In this document: in pieces, positions 1-6,670 of the stretch
Layout of the letters: each line of letters opens with the position of its first letter
How positions within the stretch are numbered: position 1 is the stretch's first letter
NCBI GenBank assembly: GCA_031258375.1
Contig: JAIRMX010000013.1
Coordinates: forward strand, 1 to 11,215
Reading direction: 5' to 3'
Length of the DNA: 11,215 bases
Origin: Elusimicrobiota bacterium
GTDB taxonomy: Bacteria; Elusimicrobiota; Elusimicrobia; Elusimicrobiales; Elusimicrobiaceae
Translations under genes and position numbers: made by a program
The notes under the pieces: generated by a model
Told to the model about the DNA's origin: nothing
The model's database searches: none
What the model saw: the letters and a program-made list of their open reading frames with translations, nothing else

Positions 1-384
1 CATTGACGGCTTCTGCTCAAGGCGGGATAAAGCCTTATTATATGCGTCCGCGACGTTTTTCTTATAAGTATCGGGCAACAGCGGTTCTGAAACAGCGCAT
101 GAAAAGGAAACGTCGTTGCTTGTTAATACGGCTATGCTGAGCATAAGACGGCTGGAGACGCCCCGCACGCATCCGCTTAAAGTCGTGTATCCTATTACTT
201 CAAAAGGAAGGCTTTCGCTCAGGGCTTCTACTACTCCGGTTTCTATAAATTCGGAGTAACAGCTTATTATTCCTACTGAGTTCTTAAGCAGATTTTTACC
301 CATATCAAGCTGAGATAAAATTTCGGCAACGGCTTTTTTGCTGTCGTCAATTTCTAAAGTATAAGCGGTTAGGGTTTTTATCAT
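1..384 (-). CDS. FIST-domain sensor protein, 3' part outside window (partial)
   Basis: The first 128 codons of a gene that runs off the left edge of the window. The start at 384 is supported by a GGAGGA ribosome-binding site about 10 nt upstream on the minus strand. The translated start, MIKTLTAYTLEIDDSKKA, and the segment 'NLLKNSVGIISCYSEF' align along their whole visible length with the FIST protein encoded at 3964-2801 ('GLLKNSVGIIACYYEF'), so the two are paralogues. Later shared blocks include 'FEVIGYTT' and 'AVLTSNDVSFS'. FIST_N is a predicted small-ligand (possibly amino acid) sensing domain found in bacterial signalling proteins. No signal peptide or membrane helix is visible, so a cytoplasmic location is likely. 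It lies 271 bp downstream of the hybrid kinase on the same strand and probably has its own promoter. Family assignment is firm; the ligand and the C-terminal domains cannot be known from here. Confidence 0.85.
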   Translation of the reverse strand, partial: MIKTLTAYTLEIDDSKKAVAEILSQLDMGKNLLKNSVGIISCYSEFIETGVVEALSESLPFEVIGYTTLSGCVRGVSSRLMLSIAVLTSNDVSFSCAVSEPLLPDTYKKNVADAYNKALSRLEQKPSM

Positions 385-429
385 AGAAATATTCCTCCAT
401 AAATTCTTAAATAACTTTATTTAAGTATA

Positions 430-448
430 ATTTCCCTCATAGGGAAAT
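430..448. repeat. Perfect palindrome, CCCTATGAGGG core, copy 1 (FIST leader)
   Basis: An 8-bp perfect inverted repeat, ATTTCCCT-CAT-AGGGAAAT, with a 3-nt spacer, lying 46-64 bp upstream of the start of the truncated FIST gene. Read on the minus strand its core is CCCTATGAGGG, the same 11 bp as the palindrome at 577-593 read on the plus strand. The arms outside the core differ but remain self-complementary. It could be an operator or an mRNA leader hairpin; there is no good T-tract for a terminator. Confidence 0.55.
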
Positions 449-476
449 CCTTCTTTTATTTTATATATGCTGCTAA

Positions 477-505
477 GTTATACTTCCGTATGGCAAACAT
501 GTCGC
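477..505 (-). promoter_or_regulatory. Possible promoter for the truncated FIST gene
   Basis: On the minus strand GCGACA, a 17-bp spacer and TATAAC match the layout of a sigma-70 promoter, with 4/6 and 5/6 agreement. Transcription would start about 85 nt before the FIST start codon and place the palindrome at 430-448 in the 5' leader. The rest of the 385-655 gap holds no convincing ORF. Confidence 0.3.
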
Positions 506-576
506 TGTTATATCAAATTCCATTTTATTTCATTAAATATCAAGCCAAATAAGAAATTCTTAATGGGTGATAATAA

Positions 577-593
577 TTACCCTATGAGGGTAA
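577..593. repeat. Perfect palindrome, CCCTATGAGGG core, copy 2 (after kinase)
   Basis: TTACCCT-ATG-AGGGTAA, a 7-bp perfect stem with a 3-nt spacer, begins 63 bp after the kinase stop codon. On the minus strand it is followed by TTATTAT, so it could act as a weak terminator for the FIST-kinase operon. It shares the 11-bp core of the palindrome at 430-448 but in the opposite orientation, which a terminator alone does not explain. Confidence 0.5.
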
Positions 594-655
594 AACTAAA
601 GACCATACTTTACAAAACAATTTGCGTTTGCCGCCATTCATAAGCCGGAGGACTA

Positions 656-2776
656 CTAAAACGTTTTTTGCAGCAAATATCTTTTTAGCTTTTCCATGAT
701 TTCGTTAAAATCCAACGGTTTGGCGATATGCCCGTCCATTCCGGATTTGAGGGTTTTTTCAATATCCTCGTTAAACGCATTTGCCGTCATAGCTATAATA
801 GGAATTTTTTTCGCGGAGGGAGCGTCCATAGCTCTTATGCGGCGCACGGCTTCATACCCGTCCATTTCCGGCATTTGTATATCCATAAATATCAGATTAT
901 ATTTATCAGGCGCGTCGCCGTACATTTTTACCGCTTCGACGCCGTTTTTAGCATAATCAATCATCAGATTTGTGGGCTTAAGCATTTCCATAACGATTTC
1001 GCGATTCACATCAACGTCCTCTGCAAGAAGCACTCTATATTTCCCAAGGTCAACCGCTTTAGAGATTGTCTCGGCTTTAGATACAATATTTTCCGGACTC
1101 AAATATTCATTTATGCAATCATATATCGTTGATGGGAAAAGAGGTTTTGATATAAATTTATTAATTCCCGCGCTTTTTGCTTCTTCTTCTATTTCTCTCC
1201 AGTCCATGGAAGATATCATAATGATTATCTGTTCCTTTTGATGCTCTGCGCGTATGCGTCGCGCTAGTTCAATTCCGTCCATGCCGGGCATTTTCCAGTC
1301 TATAAAATTTATATTATAATTTCCATTTTTGCTAATAAGGGCAACAGCTTGTTCTCCGCTTGCCGCGACATCGCATACTACGCCCAATTTATGCGCCGTG
1401 TTGATAAAAAATTCTAATACTTCAGGCGTATCGTCTACGGCGAGCAGACGCAAATTTTTCCAATTCAAGCGCGGGTTCAACTCCGGCTTGCTTTTTTGTT
1501 CGGCACGTCGCAGCTGCGCGGTAAAAATAAAAGCCGCGCCTTTGCCAAGCTCCGACTGTATCCATATTTTCCCGCCCATCATTTCAACTATGCTCTTAGA
1601 TATTGAAAGACCCAAACCGGTGCCGCCGAATTTACGCGTAGTGCCTCTTTCCGCCTGTTCAAAAGACGTAAAAAGGCGGGACTGCTGCTCTTCGCTTATG
1701 CCTATGCCGCTGTAGGCAACCGTTATTTGCACGGTGCAAACGCCGTTTTCTTCTCCGTTTAGCTGCGCTTTTACCGATATGGATCCCTGTTCAGGCGTAA
1801 ATTTTACGGCGTTGGAAAGCAAGTTTGTCATCACTTGCGCTAAACGCTGGTCGTCCCCGTTTAGGAACGAAGGTATTTTATCGTCAATATCTACGCACAG
1901 CGTTTGGCGTTTTTGTTCGACGCGGAAATTAATTACGTCGACAACGCGTTTAAGCATATGTTCCAAGCTAAATCTTGAGGGAGATAGAACAAATTTGTTT
2001 GCCGCTATCTTTGACATATCAAGAATATCGTTAATTATGCCAAGCATATGCATAGAAGCTTCTTCTATTTTGTTTAGGCAGTAGTCTTTACGCTCTATGG
2101 TATTTGCGGATTTGGCAATGCTGGTCATACCTATTATGGCGTTCATCGGCGTTCGTATTTCATGGCTCATATTTGACAGGAAATCGCTTTTTGCCATGTT
2201 CGCATGTTCTGCGTCCGCGCGGGCTTTCTCCGCGTTTTCCTGCGCGGCGCGTATGGCGGTTATATCGTGAAATATTACTATAATGCTAGAAAAATCGTCG
2301 TTGCTATCGTGTACCGGCGTAAAAAATATGTTATATCTGCAGGGATCTCCGCCGGATATATCTATCGTTTCTTCAAATTTACTATGTTTCTTTTCCTGAA
2401 GAGCGTTGCGTAAAGCGGATAAAAATAAATCGGACAAACGTTTATCCGTAAAACGGCTGAAAACCTCCTCAAATAAATGTCCGTTGATCAAACCGAAACT
2501 AGCTATATGCGCTTTTTCAAGAAAAATATTTGTACAATAAGCAAACCTGCCGTATTTATCAAGAAGGATAATGATATCCGGACTGTTCTCAAGCAGCATT
2601 TGCAAGTATTTACCCTGTTTTTTCCTATCAATTTCCTTCATATTATCTATGTTTGACATTGAAAGGGCTACGGCTTTGTTCCGCTCGATAATATTTTGCA
2701 AACGGATTACTTGCTTGGAAAGTTTTTCGTTTTCTTTTTGAAGCGCTTCTATACGTCCCTGTAGATCTTCTGCCAT
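656..2776 (-). CDS. Cytoplasmic PAS hybrid sensor histidine kinase with two receiver domains
   Basis: A 706-residue hybrid kinase. Order: coiled coil (about 1-40), PAS domain (about 58-175), HisKA with the H-box 'NMSHEIRTPMNAIIG' (phospho-acceptor His205), HATPase_c with N-box Asn318/Asn322, F-box 'LFTSFEQAE' and G2 box 'GGTGLGLSIS', then two receiver domains. REC1 has Asp448-Asp449, phospho-Asp493, Ser522 and Lys544. REC2 has Glu586-Asp587, phospho-Asp632, Thr664 and Lys686. Both receivers look complete. There is no membrane segment, no HPt domain and no DNA-binding output, so phosphate must pass to a separate HPt or regulator. The G1 box reads V-A-Y-S-G-I-G-I, with Tyr355 in place of the adenine-contacting Asp, so catalysis may be impaired. 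The start is supported by AGGAA about 8 nt upstream. It follows the FIST gene by 24 bp, so the two are almost certainly co-transcribed and FIST is the likely input. Confidence 0.95.
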   Translation of the reverse strand: MAEDLQGRIEALQKENEKLSKQVIRLQNIIERNKAVALSMSNIDNMKEIDRKKQGKYLQMLLENSPDIIILLDKYGRFAYCTNIFLEKAHIASFGLINGHLFEEVFSRFTDKRLSDLFLSALRNALQEKKHSKFEETIDISGGDPCRYNIFFTPVHDSNDDFSSIIVIFHDITAIRAAQENAEKARADAEHANMAKSDFLSNMSHEIRTPMNAIIGMTSIAKSANTIERKDYCLNKIEEASMHMLGIINDILDMSKIAANKFVLSPSRFSLEHMLKRVVDVINFRVEQKRQTLCVDIDDKIPSFLNGDDQRLAQVMTNLLSNAVKFTPEQGSISVKAQLNGEENGVCTVQITVAYSGIGISEEQQSRLFTSFEQAERGTTRKFGGTGLGLSISKSIVEMMGGKIWIQSELGKGAAFIFTAQLRRAEQKSKPELNPRLNWKNLRLLAVDDTPEVLEFFINTAHKLGVVCDVAASGEQAVALISKNGNYNINFIDWKMPGMDGIELARRIRAEHQKEQIIIMISSMDWREIEEEAKSAGINKFISKPLFPSTIYDCINEYLSPENIVSKAETISKAVDLGKYRVLLAEDVDVNREIVMEMLKPTNLMIDYAKNGVEAVKMYGDAPDKYNLIFMDIQMPEMDGYEAVRRIRAMDAPSAKKIPIIAMTANAFNEDIEKTLKSGMDGHIAKPLDFNEIMEKLKRYLLQKTF

Positions 2777-2800
2777 AGGAATTGTTCCTGTTAAGTGCGG

Positions 2801-3964
2801 CTAAAACACCATAACCGTATACGTCAGATTATGAAAACGGTTTAAAAGCCGCTTCGTTGCGCTGTATACCGGGCATATCTCTCCGCCGCTGTAGCAGAGC
2901 ATGAACGGCGCGGCATTGCCTATTAATTCTTTTGTTTTTATCATCTCGTTTTCCGAGTTAGGGCTGAGCAACAGCAGGCGCGTGAAACACGGAATTGCAA
3001 AAATCCCGTTTGCCCCGTTTTTCTTGATGTCTTCCAAAACTTTCTTAAGCGTGGTTTCCGCCGTTTCAAGCACGCTGTCATAATTGGCTTCCGCAAAAAG
3101 TATCTTTGCCCCGACAGGCACTTTCCCGCCGAGATATCCTCCTTTGGAGGTGATGGAATACATGCTTAAGGCAACGGGTTTTGCGCCGTCCCCGTAATCC
3201 ACTAAAAACGGAAGTGTCGTCGTGGAAGCAAGGCCGTATGTTTGCACGCCTATGCTTATTAAATATTCCTTCAGAGGCACATTATTTATTGTTCTGAGAA
3301 AATAACCGTCCGAATCCGTTACCACCGCCGCTTGCTTTTGTATGTTTTTATCGGAAATGGCCGTAGAGTAAAAGCGCGGATTTATTTCTCCGCGCATAAG
3401 AATCATGGCTACTTTATTTTGATGCTTGTCTCCGTTAAGGAAAACGCAGGCCTTTTCGTAAGTGGGAGAAGTTTCGTTGGACAAAGTGCCGAATATAGGC
3501 GCGCCTCCGCATGCGGCGTCAAGATGTTCAAGAATGACGTCTCCCATAACTTCGGCGGAAATAGGAGCAAGCGCGAAAATAAGCGACGGTTCTCCGTCTA
3601 ATTTAACGCGCGCTTGCGCATAAGCCTGTTTCACTACTTGTTCGGTATTGTCTTTTGTAATTATTTCTGAAAATGAAGTTGAAAAGGAAATATCGTCGCT
3701 TGTAAGAACGCAGAGGCTTATTTGCTCTATGCCGTATTGCGAGTTTACCGCGCTGCCCATAACGGTAGTGCCTATTATATCAAACTGCAGGTTTTTATGA
3801 AGTATATCTAGAATATTGGTTTCCGCAAATTCATAATAACAGGCTATTATTCCTACCGAATTTTTTAATAAACCGCCGTGAGATTTGATTTGCTCCAATA
3901 ATTCCGCAGCCGCGGCTTCAGGTTCGTCTATTTTAGACGAGCCGGCGTTGAACATTTTTATCAT
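2801..3964 (-). CDS. FIST N/C-domain sensory protein
   Basis: A 387-residue stand-alone FIST protein. FIST_N spans roughly residues 30-220 ('VGIIACYYEFAETN', 'GAPIFGTLSNE') and FIST_C roughly 225-385, with the characteristic ending 'FMLCYSGGEICPV ... NRFHNLTYTV'. These domains are predicted to bind small ligands and are usually found attached to, or beside, histidine kinases, diguanylate cyclases or chemoreceptors. No signal peptide or transmembrane helix is seen, so it is predicted cytosolic. The start at 3964 follows a strong GGAGGG ribosome-binding site. It is the first gene of the minus-strand operon and precedes the hybrid kinase by 24 bp; a close paralogue lies downstream of that kinase. 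The context suggests that FIST is a split-off input module for the kinase. The ligand is unknown; family identity is confident. Confidence 0.93.
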   Translation of the reverse strand: MIKMFNAGSSKIDEPEAAAAELLEQIKSHGGLLKNSVGIIACYYEFAETNILDILHKNLQFDIIGTTVMGSAVNSQYGIEQISLCVLTSDDISFSTSFSEIITKDNTEQVVKQAYAQARVKLDGEPSLIFALAPISAEVMGDVILEHLDAACGGAPIFGTLSNETSPTYEKACVFLNGDKHQNKVAMILMRGEINPRFYSTAISDKNIQKQAAVVTDSDGYFLRTINNVPLKEYLISIGVQTYGLASTTTLPFLVDYGDGAKPVALSMYSITSKGGYLGGKVPVGAKILFAEANYDSVLETAETTLKKVLEDIKKNGANGIFAIPCFTRLLLLSPNSENEMIKTKELIGNAAPFMLCYSGGEICPVYSATKRLLNRFHNLTYTVMVF

Positions 3965-4034
3965 AATTTCCCTCCGCTATCCTTAATTTCAGACATAATT
4001 CCGACATAAAAAAGCAGCATATCATGCTTGCGTA

Positions 4035-4057
4035 TTTATAGCACATATTATAGCACA
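4035..4057 (-). promoter_or_regulatory. Tandem extended -10 promoter for the FIST-kinase operon
   Basis: On the minus strand TGTGCTATAA occurs twice, 12 bp apart, giving TGC-TATAAT (-10 at 4047-4052) and TGC-TATAAA (-10 at 4035-4040). Both are TGn extended -10 elements, and no strong -35 is needed or seen. They lie about 70-95 bp before the FIST start codon. The exact 12-bp repeat may be two start sites about one helical turn apart or a duplicated regulator site. Confidence 0.5.
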
Positions 4058-4081
4058 AATCGATAAAAATAAAAAGTTTTT

Positions 4082-4110
4082 TTTACTTTTAAAGAAATGA
4101 ATGATAAAAT
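4082..4110 (+). promoter_or_regulatory. cinA promoter, TTTACT-17-TAAAAT
   Basis: TTTACT (4082-4087), a 17-bp spacer and TAAAAT (4105-4110) give a good sigma-70 layout. Transcription would begin about 7 nt after the -10, at about 4117-4118. That is the ATG which best fits the CinA family start. This predicts a leaderless cinA mRNA and explains the lack of a ribosome-binding site there. Confidence 0.5.
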
Positions 4111-4117
4111 ATCTATT

Positions 4118-5359
4118 ATGAAAGCGGCGATTATAACCATAGGCGACGAAATATTATTAGGCCAAATTACTGACACTAATTCCCAATATATTGCAAAACA
4201 GCTTACAAATATCGGGATAGAAATAATAAAAATATACTCTATTTCTGATAAAAAGGAAGAAATTAAAGCGGCAATAGACGCGGCGTTAGAATATGCGGAT
4301 TTGGTTTTAACCACCGGCGGCTTAGGCCCGACAAAAGACGATTTGACAAAAAAAGTATTAGCGGATTATTTCCGCACAGAATTAGTCTTCAACAAACAAG
4401 CTTTTAAATGGCTTCAAGAAATATTCGCTAGTAAAAAAGCCTTAATGAACGAATATAACCGCACACAGGCATTGCTTCCGAAAAATTGCAAAATTTTACG
4501 CAATTATAAAGGCACCGCCAGCGCAATGTGTTTCAAGAAAGGAAGTAAGGTTTTAATTTCCCTTCCGGGAGTTCCTTTTGAAATGGAACATTTAATGCAA
4601 ACGCAAGTAATGCCGTTATTAAAAGAAAAATATAAAAGTTCGCGCCTGCGTTATAAGGTATTAAATGTTTATAATATTGCCGAGGCCGAGCTTGCGTTAA
4701 TACTATCTCGCTTTGAAGAGAGTTTGCCGGCAGGAATTACGCTTGCCTATTTGCCGTCCTTAGAAATGGTAAAATTACGTCTTACGGCTAAAGGAACGGC
4801 TGTTCCCAAGCTTGAGAAATATGCGGGGAAATTAAAAACGGTCTTAAAAAATCTATATTTTACCGAAGGCGAAAATAATTCTCCGCAACGTTCTTTAGCC
4901 GAAATTTTGACGATAAAAAAACTTACCTTATCAACCGCCGAAAGTTGCAGCGGCGGAAATATCGCCCATATTATAACCTCTATTCCCGGCTCTTCCGCTT
5001 ACTATTTGGGCGGCGTAGTTGCATATTCCAACGAATTAAAAAAAAACCTCTTAAATGTAAATTCGGCTTCTTTGAAGAAATACGGGGCGCTCAGCGAAAG
5101 CGTGGCAAAACAAATGGCTGAAAATATAAGAAAAATCACGGGTTCTGATTATTCCGTCGCCACGACGGGAATTGCCGGCCCTGCGGGCGGCACGCCGGAA
5201 AAACCGGTAGGAACGGTGTGGATTGCCGTATCAGGCAATAAGGAAACTCTTGCGGAACGTTTTTTATTTTCCGCCAATAGAGAACGCAATATGGCAAAAG
5301 CGTCTATAAAAGCATTGCAAATGCTCTTAAATTTTATTGTTAAATACGACAAAATATAA
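4118..5359 (+). CDS. cinA: CinA: nicotinamide-nucleotide amidohydrolase / competence-damage protein
   Basis: A 413-residue CinA of normal family length. The N-terminal molybdopterin-binding-like (COG1058) domain begins 'MKAAIITIGDEILLGQ' and carries 'TTGGLGPTKDDLT'. The C-terminal PncC domain carries 'STAESCSGGNIAHIITSIPG', 'GGVVAYSNELK' and 'ATTGIAGPAGGTPEKPVGTVW'. PncC deamidates nicotinamide mononucleotide to nicotinate mononucleotide for NAD recycling; the N-terminal domain in homologues hydrolyses ADP-ribose. The family also has a historical link to competence and RecA, but no recA is present here. The start at 4118 is preferred to an in-frame ATG at 4097: it matches the family N-terminus and sits exactly where the promoter would start transcription, whereas 4097 lies inside the promoter spacer. 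It is transcribed divergently from the FIST-kinase operon and is monocistronic as far as can be seen. Confidence 0.95.
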   Translation: MKAAIITIGDEILLGQITDTNSQYIAKQLTNIGIEIIKIYSISDKKEEIKAAIDAALEYADLVLTTGGLGPTKDDLTKKVLADYFRTELVFNKQAFKWLQEIFASKKALMNEYNRTQALLPKNCKILRNYKGTASAMCFKKGSKVLISLPGVPFEMEHLMQTQVMPLLKEKYKSSRLRYKVLNVYNIAEAELALILSRFEESLPAGITLAYLPSLEMVKLRLTAKGTAVPKLEKYAGKLKTVLKNLYFTEGENNSPQRSLAEILTIKKLTLSTAESCSGGNIAHIITSIPGSSAYYLGGVVAYSNELKKNLLNVNSASLKKYGALSESVAKQMAENIRKITGSDYSVATTGIAGPAGGTPEKPVGTVWIAVSGNKETLAERFLFSANRERNMAKASIKALQMLLNFIVKYDKI

Positions 5360-5604
5360 CAAACGACAATCCGCTCTAACCCTCTACCTAATAAAAGGGA
5401 TTGAATATTATTTAAAGATATAATTAAAAAAAAAAGATAAAGCAAGAAAGTCATAAAGGAATAGAAAAAAATAAAAAAGCTTGCGCTGCGGTGGGATTTT
5501 ATATATAATTCTTTTAATATGGAAGCTGGTATATAGGTACAAAACAAAAACTGATATAAAAGAAAGCGGGAAGCATTGAAATTGCGTAAAATCAGAGAAA
5601 TACA
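5360..5604. other. AT-rich gap between cinA and the insertion sequence
   Basis: No credible gene is seen. The stretch has long A-rich runs, a weak CCCT/AGGG hairpin just after cinA with no T-tract, and one good promoter at 5481-5509 facing the IS. Just before the IS end, a frame reading roughly KRKREALKLRKIREIQ resembles the tail of a lost gene, but this is too short to name. Confidence 0.4.
5481..5509 (+). promoter_or_regulatory. Orphan promoter TTGCGC-17-TATAAT
   Basis: TTGCGC, a 17-bp spacer and a perfect TATAAT lie on the plus strand about 95 bp left of the IS end. The first ATG after it (5519) opens only a five-codon frame, MEAGI-stop. It may once have driven a gene now lost or interrupted, or a small RNA. 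It could also supply antisense transcription into the transposase. Confidence 0.4.
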
Positions 5605-5624
5605 GGTCTTGTTGCACAATTAGG
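5605..5624 (+). repeat. IS left terminal inverted repeat
   Basis: GGTCTTGTTGCACAATTAGG, matched perfectly by the reverse complement of 6597-6616. It lies beyond the 3' end of the transposase gene. Confidence 0.88.
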
Positions 5625-5686
5625 TAAAGAAGCTGCCCAAAGTACAACACAAACCATAACAGCTCTCCAACTATCCTCTTTAATCT

Positions 5687-6559
5687 CTAAAAACTGTTCT
5701 CAACTATACTCCTGCGATTATATCCTGCTTCTTTTTTCCATCCCTCTGCTCCTTTCTCTTCACATCTGCGTATTACCTCATTGCGCTCCGCCCGCTTTGC
5801 CTTATCGTATATCTGGTAGTGATACATGTTTATATGTTCGGCAGCATTCCTATGCGGCGGCGCTGTAAATTCTATTCCATGTTCTTTTGCCATTATGTAA
5901 TTACTATTTGCGTCATATGCCCCGTCTCCAATAATACTGCCTGTCTTTCCCGCTTGTTTGGCCTTCTCTGTTAATGCTCCTGCCTGCGTATTGTCATGTA
6001 CTCCCGCTTTTGTGTTTACTGCTCCTATAATATCTCTGCTTGCATGGTCTAGAGCTGTATGCGTTTTCCTCCATGTTCTCCTGTACCCTGTACCTTGTTT
6101 TCTTACTTTCCATTCTCCTTCTCCAAATACCTTAAAGCCTGAGCTGTCTAGTAAGAGTACTATCCCTTTTTCTTTTATCCTATGACAATATTTTACTTCC
6201 ATTTTCTTCATTCGACGCGATAAAGCAGTGTAATCCTGCAGCTGCCGCTTAACTCCCATATTCAACAGTACATTACCCGCAAAACCGTTGCTCTGATGCA
6301 GCGGCAGGCGAAATAGTTCCCTTAATGTTAATATAAGTTCGATTAAGCTCTCTCTATACACTTGCCGATGACCCGCTTTATGTGTCTTGCGAGATTTGCG
6401 GAACGCTTTCTTAGCTGTTGCCTCCGAGATGTAAACAGAGATATTCCCGCGTGCTGCCAGAGCTTTGTTGTACTCTGACCAATTTTTTATTGTTTTATTG
6501 GACTTAGGAGTGCTTCTTTTGCTGTTATTCTTTTGAGCAGTGTTTATTTTTCTTTTCAT
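5687..6559 (-). CDS. IS5-family transposase (IS903 group), C-terminally truncated
   Basis: A 290-residue DDE transposase. The block 'GFKVFGEGEWKVRKQG..RRTWRKTH' is nearly diagnostic of IS903 transposase, and the N-terminal 'NWSEYNKALAARGNISVYI' matches its start. The catalytic residues appear present: Asp138 in 'LLLDSSG', Asp212 in 'GDGAYD' and Glu287 in 'RRSIVE'. The family continues about 48 residues beyond this Glu. Here the frame stops four codons later at TAG, and the same frame then reads RLKRIVGELL, which resembles the family's 'RFKTLLGGHL'. The TAG therefore replaces an aromatic codon and is a real nonsense mutation, followed by a shortened tail. All three catalytic residues remain, but the final helix is missing, so activity is doubtful. 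The N-terminus is Lys/Arg-rich and probably binds the terminal repeats. Confidence 0.9.
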   Translation of the reverse strand: MKRKINTAQKNNSKRSTPKSNKTIKNWSEYNKALAARGNISVYISEATAKKAFRKSRKTHKAGHRQVYRESLIELILTLRELFRLPLHQSNGFAGNVLLNMGVKRQLQDYTALSRRMKKMEVKYCHRIKEKGIVLLLDSSGFKVFGEGEWKVRKQGTGYRRTWRKTHTALDHASRDIIGAVNTKAGVHDNTQAGALTEKAKQAGKTGSIIGDGAYDANSNYIMAKEHGIEFTAPPHRNAAEHINMYHYQIYDKAKRAERNEVIRRCEEKGAEGWKKEAGYNRRSIVENSF

Positions 6560-6596
6560 ATACTAAAAGCATACGCTGCTCACCTTGTTTTTGTCC

Positions 6597-6616
6597 CCTA
6601 ATTGTGCAACAAGACC
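6597..6616 (-). repeat. IS right terminal inverted repeat
   Basis: Reverse complement of the left end over 20 bp. It lies 37 bp upstream of the transposase start codon, and any transposase promoter would overlap it. Confidence 0.88.
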
Positions 6617-6644
6617 ATTCATAACAAAAAAACACTGCAATAAT

Positions 6645-6664
6645 TTGACAAAATATGCTAAAAT
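6645..6664 (+). promoter_or_regulatory. Promoter elements for the structured RNA
   Basis: A perfect -35 TTGACA lies at 6645-6650 and an extended -10 TGC-TAAAAT at 6656-6664. They are too close to serve one promoter. Either TGC-TAAAAT works alone (with the weak TGCAAT at 6636), starting transcription near 6671, or TTGACA pairs with TGTAAT at 6670-6675 over a 19-bp spacer, starting near 6682. Both place the start just before the folded region. Confidence 0.45.
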
Positions 6665-6670
6665 AAAATT

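Larger units (their letters stand above)
5605..6616 (-). mobile_element. IS5-family (IS903-group) insertion sequence, decayed
   Basis: A 1012-bp element bounded by perfect 20-bp terminal inverted repeats beginning GGTCTTGTTGCACAATTAGG, and filled by one minus-strand transposase gene. IS903 itself has similar ends (GGCTTTGTTG...) and is about 1057 bp, so this copy is about 45 bp short; the loss lies at the transposase 3' end. IS903-type elements make 9-bp target duplications, but the flanks (agaaataca on the left, attcataac on the right) do not match. The copy is therefore probably an old insertion, or one end was rearranged. Intact ends mean it could still be mobilised in trans. Confidence 0.88.

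Noticed and set aside
728..1132. Plus-strand ORFs lying over the kinase gene (also around 972-1241, 1329-1715, 1734-2084 and 2204-2413)
   Set aside because: They are antisense to a kinase with complete domain motifs, have no ribosome-binding sites and show no recognisable domains.
5149..5650. Minus-strand ORFs across the cinA end and the AT-rich gap
   Set aside because: They are Phe/Leu-rich translations of A-rich DNA, overlap the conserved PncC end of cinA or the IS repeat, and have no start signals.
5596..6625. A target-site duplication around the IS
   Set aside because: The 9 bp on each side (agaaataca, attcataac) do not match, nor do shorter lengths.
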